This document shows, piece by piece, positions 55,851 through 64,000 of a DNA stretch of 64,000 nucleotides (positions are counted from its first letter, which is position 1; every line of letters starts with the position of its first letter). The DNA is from Gautieria morchelliformis (taxonomy: Eukaryota > Basidiomycota > Agaricomycetes > Gomphales > Gomphaceae). The stretch spans positions 248,001-312,000 of the forward strand of contig WHVA01000033.1 of NCBI GenBank assembly GCA_015179125.1, read 5' to 3'. The notes under the pieces were generated by a model that had not been told where the DNA came from, did no database searches, and saw only the letters and a program-made list of their open reading frames with translations. Both the position numbers and the translations under genes were made by a program.

Positions 55851-58800
55851 ATGCCTCTGCGTCCGTTAGGGCATGACCTGTTGAGAGCACAGGTGTCTAC
55901 GAAACTCTCAGCTAACCCCCAAACAGCATCGCGGCCAGATTCTTGTTTGCTGCCAGAGGTGCGGTCGGCCGCTAGCGCTCCTTGTCCCTGTAACAACCAA
56001 CTCGCTGGTACTAGCCAGATTACTTTGAAAGCATTGATCAGCTTCTTGCCTGGGAAGGCTGCCAAGGAACCTCTCAGGAGGGCCATGGCATTACCCAACC
56101 ATCAGTAGATGACATGGCAGGTCAGTCTAGCAAGCTTGCCGACGACTCCTCGCCAAGAGCCGCGTCGAAGCTCCTCATATGCCACGACTTCAAGGGAGGA
56201 TATACTGAAGATCCTTTCGAACGCGGATACTCCTTCGAATTTTGGTGAGACTGTTGATCTTGGTATGCATCTCACCTAACCACGCTTTCTAATAGGCACT
56301 TGGCAGATACTTTTATATAGTCCGTATTATTTGCAACTACATTTACAGCTCGGCTGAGTTAATGCTACGCATGACTTATTAGCTTCTCCCACAAACGAAT
56401 AACCCTTCCTCCACGGGGATGGGTGGACGCCGGGCACAGACATGGGTCTAAAGTTCTAGGTACAGTGTACGTCTCGTCACCTGACCATTCCAGTACAGGC
56501 GTTGAGAGGGTTTATTGCACACCTCGGTGTTTTCCCCCCTCCCCCTCTCCCCGTCTAGCATATTCGAATGGGTAGAATCAAAGCCTGATCTCGAGAAGTG
56601 TTTATATGGCCAATTCCCTGAAACCGCCACTTCCAGTGTATACCCTGCGGCCGAAACGTTACCCTTTTCTACGGTTTGCGCCTCTCGGCTCATTAGGCTA
56701 GCCAAAGATCGCAACTTTGATGGATATCTGATCAATATTGAGACGGATCTCAACTTTCTTCCTCCAGCACCCTATTATCCTTATGTCTCCCAAAATGATC
56801 GCGACGGAGACGCAGCACTCATGGAACGCGAAAAGAATCTGGCACGTCTTGACGCCTTGCTCAGCTCCAGGGTTCGGCACGGACGTGAGCAAAGGATGAC
56901 GCAGAATGCCACTGTGCTTTCAAGTTGGGTCGGATGGCTCAGAGAGGAAGGAAGAAGAGTTGTCGGTCCCCATTGGGAGGTTATTTGGTGAGTATAATCT
57001 TATACTCCACAACTCAGAAATACCCACTATCACTTAGGTATGATTCTGTGACAGCAGCCGGACAACTTCAGTGGCAAGACGCTCTTACGGAGGCTAATGC
57101 CCCTTTCTTCAAAAACTCAGATGCAATTTTTACTAACTACACCTGGGCTCACCCTCCAGGCCCGACCCCTCCTGGTGGGCTACCAGAATCACCTCGACCT
57201 TCATTCGAACATCATCCCTCGCTTCTTACAAGTGCACGTATGGCCATTTCTATGGGTAGGTCTAGTGCTGACGTTTACATGGGAATCGACGTTTTCGGAC
57301 GCAATTGCTATGGCGGGTATGAAGTAGGACGGTCCCTTGACTTCATTTTCCCAACTCGTAACAGACATGACAAGGCGTTGGATTTGTCTAGTCCAGGCAT
57401 GAATGACCCCGATGTCCAGGGGGATTTGGGGCTCTCTGTAGCGCTCTTCGCGCCTGGGTGGACATGGGAACGTGAGAAAGAGGACGGTGGTGAGCGCAGT
57501 TGGAGTGAGTGGTGGAAGGATGAACTACGATTCTGGTTTGGCAAAACTACCACAGCGGAGGGTGTCTACCCGATCAGTAGGTACTTCGGACCTCGAGAAC
57601 GACACCTTTGGTCGTTGCCTTCCCCCTCTGACCCTCACCTGAATTTCTTATCGGAATCAATGGGACGTAGCATCCCTGTCGACGGTTTGCTGTCTAAAGA
57701 GGGATCTACTCAAAGAGAAGGGATCGTTCCACCTATATTTTATACTAATTTTAATCGCGGCTCCGGGCATTCCTGGTGGGTGTATGGCCGAAAGGTATAT
57801 GATGCCTCGTCATCTGCCCCCGATCCTCTTGAGAAATGTGGCTGGACAGACATTGGTTCTTGTTTTCCCAAACCCGATAGGATTTGGCCCCGACTGTCGC
57901 CCTCGTACCTTGATGCTCAAGGTACCGCGAAGAGCACCAAGTCTGTACGTAGGCTCGACAAGACGTCGCGGGGAAAGTGGATTGTTGATACCGCCAGACT
58001 TGTTGACCACGACGCCTGGCAAGGTGGATCGTCACTCGAAGTCGTGTTTGGTCTTCAGCAGAACACAGGCCCTGACGAGCCTACCAATGCCGCCTTGGCC
58101 TTCTTACCGCTGTGCACACTGAACGCCTGTCACATTGCATTCTACCCACTAACAGTGTCGCTCGAAATCATTGTCAAACCTTCCGCAACTTCTGCGGGGT
58201 CTGTGGACTTAGATGGTTTACAAATTCGACCTTATCTTATCTGGGCCAGTGACGATTTGAGCGAGGAATGCTCATATCATATTCCTTTGCCCTCATCAAA
58301 CATTTCAACGTTCAGTGAGCTGACTGACGGATGGTATAGCTCCAAATCTACATTGCATCTAAGCGACATGGATGCTATGCAGCTAGCCTCCTCTGGGGCC
58401 GTGGTACCCGTCGTGGCTCTAGGTGTTTATTTGCCGCAGTCACTACCACTTCATGACGTACGAATCCTCGTAGGGGAGGTTTTGCTGTCGGCCCGCCCTC
58501 CCAGTCAGCCTGCCCCAGTGCCTATGGTGACTCAAGTGACTCCTACAACCGTCACGAGACCACTGACGGGGACACTGCGTTGGGAACGAGTCCCTGCACC
58601 CAGTGGAGCTTCCCCGACGTCGTTATGGGGCATTCTCACCTGGGGCACTGAGGGTGATCTACGAATAGGAAATGCGAATGACAACCTGTCTTCGTCAGGC
58701 TATTTCAACATCTTCGCTTCTGCACGGAATGGCGAGAAAGAATCAGAAAGCCATCGATATCCTGATGCGTCCCGCATGTGGCTAGGCACATCAACGTATG

Positions 58801-59066
58801 GACTTAAATTCAACTCTTTCGTGGTTGCAGGCCTTGAGCCATCGGACCTTATCTTGGGGGTGACTACAACGAAGGTGAGCGGATATATTTCCAACCGTAC
58901 TTATTGGCATCCAGGTCAAACCGTGAATCTCCTTCAACAGCTAACCTCGATTACCTTTGGCGTCCATCAAGTTGGTGTTCCTGAGCACGCAACGTATGGG
59001 AATACAGAAGCGGGGGTGACTTGGGTGAAAGGAATGCAAGAGTTAAAGGTGCCATTGTCTCTCTAG
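55851..59066 (+). CDS. Endo-beta-N-acetylglucosaminidase, GH85 family (cytosolic type)
   Basis: Six exons (55851-55892, 56015-56244, 56296-56319, 56383-56466, 56559-56987, 57038-59066) give 945 residues. GH85 enzymes cut the chitobiose core of N-glycans, releasing free oligosaccharides. N-terminal MPLRPLGHDLLRAQ splices to PDYFESIDQLLAWEG. Then KLLICHDFKGGYTEDPFERG, FSHKRITLPPRGWVDAGHRH, and the catalytic FDGYLINIETDL (Asn and Glu of the substrate-assisted mechanism) near residue 190. EVIWYDSVTAAGQLQWQ, IFTNYTW, DVYMGIDVFGRNCYGGYE and SVALFAPGWTWE complete the barrel. A beta-rich C-terminal region follows. No signal peptide is visible, fitting the cytosolic type. The first exon is the least certain part. 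Confidence 0.9.
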
Positions 59067-59330
59067 ACCCGTGGTGAATTTTTTTTCGCTAGGCTGCAGT
59101 CTAGAGCTCAATGTCACTATATATGTAAAGAACCATGTGTCAGCTAATGTACATTTATTGCTTATACCGCAGCTTTGACGGCATAACTGTCCATACATGC
59201 ACCAGAGAGGAGCTATTTAATCTTATGAGTTAGGGGGAAACTCGACGACTACGTGTGTTTTGTAAACAAACAACCGACTCGGTGATACACATCTAAACGC
59301 CATGACTACGAGCCACTTTGGCTACTTCCC
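59067..59330. other. Intergenic, no gene recognised
   Basis: The 3' side of the ENGase gene and of the minus-strand copia-like frame. No LTR seen. Confidence 0.5.
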
Positions 59331-61622
59331 TCAGGCAGAAGCAGACGTGCGTGGACGTTGTAAGCCCATCTTCTGAATCAGGTCGGAAAATGCAGGTCGT
59401 GGTAGTGGTCGGGTAAGCACATCGGCCGGATTTTCCAGGGCCATGATATGGGAGAAGGAAATCTGGTTGAACTGGATACGTTCACGGACAAAGTGGTGTT
59501 GAACACTTATGTGTTTAGTTCGACCATGGAAAGAGAGACCTCTGGTGAGTGCAATGGCACTATACTTGTCGCATCCGATGTTTGTTGCTGGTTGTTGTTC
59601 AAATCCAAGTAACATTAGGAGGTTTCTAAGCCAGAGAGCTTCGCTTGCAGCGCGGCTGTTGGCCATGCACTCGGCTTCCGTGGTAGAGGTCAGAAGTGAA
59701 GTTTGCTTCTTTGAGCTCCAAGAAATGACCCCGCCTCCGAGAGTGAAAAGGTAGCTGGATACTGATCGTCGGTCGTTTCGGTCTGACCCCCAGTCGCAAT
59801 CGACCCAGCCAGACAAGCATACCTTGTTCTTGCCACCAAGAACCAGTGACGCATGACGCGTCGCGTACAGGTATTTTATCACTCGTTGTGCTTGGGTCCA
59901 GTGAGCTTGCCCGGGATTGGCGTTGAACTGACTGAGATGTGAAACGGCAAACGCGATGTCGGGTCTTGTACACAGGGCAGCGTACATCACGGAACCGATA
60001 GCCGTGCGGTAAGGTACTCCTTTCATCTTTTCTTTCTCCTTGACCGTCTGTGGGCACATGTCCTGGGACAAGGTGACATGGGAGTCGAGCGGGCTATACA
60101 CCGGATTGGCGTTAGACAGCTTCAAGCGTTTGGCGATCTCTTCGATGTATGCAGTCTGAGAAAGCGAAACAGCCCTGTTGACGCGGTCTCTTTCGATAGT
60201 GATGCCCAAATATTCATGTACTTCGCCATGATCGACCAGGTCAAAGATTGAACGGAGGTCGGACTTGAGCTTGGTCATCTCGGCCATACTGCTGGCGGCC
60301 ACGCAGAGGCTGTCCACATGGACGACCACAATCGAGGTTCCCTCCTTGGCAGTTCTCACATAGACGCAATCATCCACTAAAACCCTCGTATACCCTTTTT
60401 CTTTCACCAACGCCTCGTTCAGCCTCTGATTCCACATCCTCGGTGCCTGTACGAGACCGTGTATTGTCTTCTTCAATTGACAAACCCTGTCTTGTTTCCC
60501 CCTCGCTTTACAACCGTCTGGCTGCTCCATGTACACTTCATGTGTGAGTTTGCCGTGCAAAAAGGCTGACTCGATGTCCACCCGATGTATCTCCCAGTCT
60601 AGGGTGGCGCCAATGTGAAGAACGGCCCTCACTGACTCCATGCGTGAAACAGGAGCGTAGGTGTCTGTATAATCAACACCTTGCTGCTGGAAAGATCCAT
60701 TGGCCACAACACGAGATATGTGTCGTATGGAATTCTTGTTTTCTTCTCTTCGGACCGTAAATACCACCTTTGAAGGAATAATACGACGCCCTTCAGGCAC
60801 CTGATCTCTTGGCACTAGTGTCCAAACACCGTGTTTCTTAAGGGACTTCAGCTCCTCGGTTAGGCTCCTTCTCCATTGAAAAGCATCATCTCTCGCCATG
60901 GCTTCCCTATACGTCTGAGGGTCGTCGCTAGCTGGGCTGGCATGTGCTGAGATGTAATAAGGGCTGGCACCCTCGCGCTTGCCCTCAGCTATGATCCTCC
61001 CATATTGGGTTGTGACGATACAGGCGCCGCCTTCAAATGACACGCTCAGATTGCCATCAGTGAGACTCCCGATTGAAATGACTCGTAAAGGGGCTTCAGG
61101 TACGTAGAGGGCGTTCTTTAGGATGAGTTTTTGGTCTCGCGCGCTGCGCAGGATGATGGTCCCCATGCCAGTGGCCGACATCTCGTTTCCATCTATACCC
61201 CTAACCTTGTGCTGCACCGGAATGAGGTCGGTGAAGTCGGCACGAGAAGGGGATATATGCATAGAGGTCCCGGAGGCTGCACACCAGGGAATGTCCCTTG
61301 TAGTAGCTGTGAAGCACGAGTCATGTGTGAGGGTGTTCGTCGTTGAATCATCCCAAAGGTCCGACCATCTTGCATCAACAGCATCGAAGTCAATTTCTGG
61401 ACAGGACATATAGCTGTACGCGAGACGTCTAACGTCGGAGAGGTGCTCGTCCATGTCCGAGCCACTATCACCGGTGTCAGAGTCCGCTTCGATGGCATTG
61501 GTGCAATATTCATTGGCGACCGAGTCACTATCACTAGTGTCGGAATAAATCTCTTGGGCGTATCCAGTCCATAATTCTTCGGGAAACGCCCTCTTGACGT
61601 CCGCATAACTCGCGTGAGCCAT
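59331..61622 (-). mobile_element. Ty1/copia pol remnant, single long frame
   Basis: A minus-strand frame of 763 codons. An acidic start (TSDSDSVANEYC) leads to a protease-like and pre-integrase-like region (ASGTSMHISPSRADFTDLIP) and then directly to copia RT (GVDYTDTYAPVSRMESVRAV, DIESAFLHGKLTHEVYM, GLVQAPRMWNQRL) and RNase H (WVDCDWGSDRNDRRSVSSYL, TSTTEAECMANSRAASEALW, PADVLTRPLP). No LTRs or target duplication are seen around it. It is a fossil with unusually long open frame; age cannot be set without LTRs. Confidence 0.85.
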
Positions 61623-61760
61623 AGTGGGAGGTACGATTGGGGTTCGTGAATGTGGCGGAAAATTGAATATATGTGTGAGGAGTGTTAGCTTAGATCGTAT
61701 TGAAGTCTATAAGTAACATTTAATAAGATAGCGGCCATCCAAACTCAGCTACCTTTAAGC
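61623..61760. other. Short spacer, no gene
   Basis: AT-rich spacer between the copia remnant and the end of the transposase remnant. Confidence 0.4.
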
Positions 61761-62386
61761 GCCCGTTCTACATAAGCGACCAAAATCGAGTATTTAATTG
61801 TAATTATAATTGTTCTTGTGCTGGCATTGTGGGCTTGTCCCAGTGATTTGAGAATACTCTCTGGGATGACCCGATGCCCTCTGTACTTTTTATTCACCCA
61901 GGCGGCCTTCTCACCATCCAGTCCCTTTCAGTAGACATCCATAAAACGTGCAGAACGATTGGCAAACCTGTGGTTCTTAAAATAAGTACAGAGAAAGTAG
62001 TAAATGTATATCTCACCTGCGTATCTGGAGCAGGGTCACTGAATCAAGGCATTCTTTAACATTATGCTCCATCTCCTCAATATTTTTTGTTGGTGGTAGC
62101 ATACGGTAGTGGTACTTAGCCCGGCCCCAGCATTGTTCAATAAAATTCAGTTCACAGTGGAACTTTGGATAAAAAAATGCAATGTGGCCATGAGCTTCCA
62201 CAAGCTCAAACAGTGCTGGTTTCTGGTTCTGGAAATCTGGCTGATTGAAAAGAATCTGACGGCAGCAATAGGCCCCCTTTGGATTAGCACATTTAAAACC
62301 TTTACATTTGGCATGAAGGTTGGCCTCTTCTTTGAAACCACGCTCTGAAAGAATAACACTCATACCCTTGAACCATCCAGGCATTA

Positions 62387-62483
62387 GAGTGCTTTTGCTA
62401 CCAATATATAGTAGCTCAACTGAATTGTGTGCCTAATATTTTCAACTTAGTTGAGCTACTATCTATTGGTAGCAAAAACACTC
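62387..62483. mobile_element. 97-bp foldback MITE with TA target duplication
   Basis: Two 35-bp terminal inverted repeats (62387-62421 and 62449-62483, starting gagtgcttttgctaccaata) match at 33 of 35 positions around a 27-bp loop. TA occurs on both sides (62385-62386, 62484-62485), the Tc1/mariner-type target. It is inserted in the transposase coding sequence between PEDHL and GWFKGM. Confidence 0.9.
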
Positions 62484-62619
62484 TAATAGTCAGATGGTCC
62501 TCTGGATAATAAAAAACTTGCTGTTTGCCATTGGGAAGCTTTCCAGGTCGCATTTTACACTTTCCATGCCTCCCATTCCAGATCTTGGCATTCTTTGGTG
62601 ACGTGCCGAATTTTGGATT

Positions 62620-63667
62620 AAGATGTTAATTGGTACCTTTTAACAAATAGAATCTATTGCTCAGTGACTGGAACCACTGTGTTCGCCTCTCTTCTGTGTG
62701 CTGACTAAGCCTTTCGAGGTGCGTCCGGCACTGATGGATGAGAGTCACGTGACCGTGTCGACAGAAGGATGGTGTCGATCCAAGGGATAACCAAATCAAA
62801 AGCGTTCGCTTTTAAGGTAGTATAGAGTAAACAGTGATAGTGAACCCTCAACGAAGATTTGGAATAAACTATCAAGATTTGGACTCTGTAGCTATCAAAC
62901 AAGACTACAGTAATTTCAGGGGGTAAAACAATCGATTCTGGATGATTTTGTTCGTACATTTGTACTAGCTATTTATACTATGTTAATAGTAACTGCTAGT
63001 GTTCAAGATATTGGACAGATGGGTCGAAAAGCTACTTGTAACTAAGGGGTGACTAATTTATAGTCATAAAGTCATGGGGTGATGGAGATAGTATCAGGAT
63101 TATTTAGGCTTTGGAATAGAGATCTGTACTTAGCATACAAAGCCCCTGTCCACATGATGTTAGGATAATAGTCAGCCAGTCGTGTCATGGAGTTAAAATA
63201 GAAAAATGGAGTTAAACCTGCCCTGCCTAGCATAAATGCTAGGCTTGGTGATGGGGCCGCTGTCTCTGTGCTTTTTCTGTGGGGCAGCTAATTGAGTGTG
63301 TGTACTGTGGATGATATTCTCAAATCACTCCACAGTACCCTGTGCTCCTGCGCAGTCTATTACTCTCTGCGGCGTTTGGTGCCCGCACCCTCTCGGTGCC
63401 TGTGGCCTGGCGCCTATCGACGTCATGGCCGATACCATCACTCGATAGGCGCGCTATCCCTGATCGACCGCACGTGGTTGATGCCCGAACCTCTGTACCT
63501 TACCTGATCTGTGGGTAAGATAGCAAGACGTAAATTCATGTGTTCGTCGTCTGCGCCGACGTCTGTTGTGAGTGTCATTTCTATTTCTTTTTGATCTTTT
63601 TCTTGTTTTTCTTTCTTTATTAGTTTCTTTTGTATATAAATGATTTAAAATAGAATAATTGCGTTTA
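62620..63667. other. About 1.05-kb insertion in the transposase, unclassified
   Basis: It separates DALS from NPKFGTS of the transposase. No long open frame, no clear target duplication or terminal repeats; the borders are approximate. It contains an 11-bp perfect inverted repeat (63410-63420 and 63442-63452, gcgcctatcga) beside other short complementary stretches, and a T-rich tract (63570-63640). It could be a noncoding element or a large intron-like insertion. Confidence 0.4.
63410..63452. repeat. 11-bp perfect inverted repeat, 21-base loop
   Basis: Arms gcgcctatcga (63410-63420) and its complement (63442-63452). It lies in a GC-rich block unlike its AT-rich surroundings, within the insertion in the transposase. 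Confidence 0.7.
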
Positions 63668-64000
63668 TCACAACACCGAAAGGGCATCATCTGCTTGTTT
63701 TTGATGGCCTGGTGCATTGTCAAATCCAAATGCAGCAATTGCAGTGCCACCAAAGTTGTTGTCATGAAGTTCGATGGCAAGTTCAGTTTGTATGCAGAGA
63801 TCCGCACAATCAAAATAGCCATCTTGTCCCTTGCCAGCCTTGAAATAGATCCGGGCCTCTTTTATCCTTCCAAAGCTTATGAGTGACCATCTACCAACCA
63901 TAAGAGAAACACACTCACTTATCCTTTGATTTGAGCCAGCCTAGATCAGGTGAACAGAAATCCGAGACCATTATAGAGACACCCTCCCCCTTCTTGACCG

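Larger units (their letters stand above)
61761..64000 (-). pseudogene. DDE transposase of a fungal DNA transposon, decayed and interrupted
   Basis: Pieces read on the minus strand, from the right edge leftward: KKGEGVSIMVSDF (first Asp), GWLKSKDK, an intron, ARIYFKAGKGQDGYFDC, FGFDNAPGHQKQADDALS (second Asp), then after about 1.05 kb of other sequence NPKFGTSPKNAKIWNG and KLPNGKQQVFYYPEDH, then after a 97-bp MITE GWFKGMSVILSERGF, CCRQILFNQPDF, FHCELNFIEQCWGRAKYHYR (catalytic Glu), and after a further intron FANRSARFMDVY, a TGA, and KGLDGEKAAWVNKKYRGHRV. The D, D and E set and the CELNFIEQCWG motif fit a DDE family widespread in Agaricomycetes. An in-frame TGA, a frame change at the MITE and the large insertion make it dead. 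It runs off the right edge. Confidence 0.82.

Noticed and set aside
55811-56098. Minus-strand 95-codon frame with a hydrophobic segment
   Set aside because: It overlaps the first exon, the first intron and the start of exon 2 of the ENGase gene, which have consistent splice phases.
63330-63510. tRNA gene or tRNA-derived SINE
   Set aside because: A ggttcgggcat stretch on the minus strand resembles a B box, but no cloverleaf or A box at proper spacing could be drawn.
1-64000. MIP (mitochondrial intermediate peptidase) next to the HD genes
   Set aside because: It is the usual flank of A loci, but no zinc-peptidase motif or MIP-like frame was found. It may lie outside the window.
1-64000. Pheromone precursor and receptor genes (B locus)
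   Set aside because: No seven-helix receptor frame and no CaaX-ended short precursor was recognised.

Overview
The window looks like nuclear DNA of a filamentous basidiomycete (Agaricomycetes). It carries two divergent homeodomain mating-type classes (HD1 and HD2), a beta-flanking gene, genes split by many introns of about 50-60 bp with GT..AG ends, and fungal retroelement families (copia, gypsy, tyrosine-recombinase retroelements, a LINE). I read it as an A (HD) mating-type locus with one conserved flank. The other usual flank gene, MIP, was not found.

Layout. 1-5028: gypsy-type fossils, an LTR-like repeat, a solo LTR and little host sequence. 5196-9547: broken HD2 copies, including a tail-to-tail pair and an HD2-like reading frame without a homeodomain. 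9548-23815: a nest of retroelements (tyrosine-recombinase elements C and D, copia element A inside C, a solo LTR and small copia element B inside A). 23958-29774: an HD2 gene (HD2b) split by about 4.1 kb of LINE and copia sequence. 30641-36008: tyrosine-recombinase element E, itself holding a 1.57-kb insertion, and an inverted terminal repeat. 36040-38473: an intact HD1 gene (HD1-1). 39000-39143: the 3' end of a membrane-protein gene, followed at 39144-42034 by a near copy of 6507-9547. 42704-46963: the intact divergent HD2c/HD1-2 pair. 47576-59066: ordinary host genes, namely a two-helix membrane protein (nuclear-pore POM34-like), a large Fe(II)/2-oxoglutarate oxygenase, the beta-flanking gene and a cytosolic endo-beta-N-acetylglucosaminidase (GH85). 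59331-64000: a copia pol fossil and a decayed DDE transposase holding a 97-bp MITE.

Main interpretation (inference). An ancestral unit of about 8.6 kb (HD2-like remnant, HD2, HD1, 3' end of the POM34-like gene) is present twice in tandem, with the junction at 39143/39144. The flanks are almost identical, but the HD1 and HD2 N-terminal specificity regions of the two units differ strongly. Unequal exchange between two different A haplotypes would explain this better than simple duplication. In unit 1 the middle is inverted and swollen by retroelements, HD2b is broken, and HD1-1 keeps only 31 bp between its start codon and a retroelement repeat. If real and not an assembly join of two nuclei, the locus holds two HD1 specificities and one intact HD2 in cis, with decay concentrated on one partner.

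How the genes work together: HD1 and HD2 proteins from compatible mates dimerise through their N-termini and switch on dikaryon development. The beta-flanking, POM34-like, oxygenase and ENGase genes are passengers or linked flank genes.
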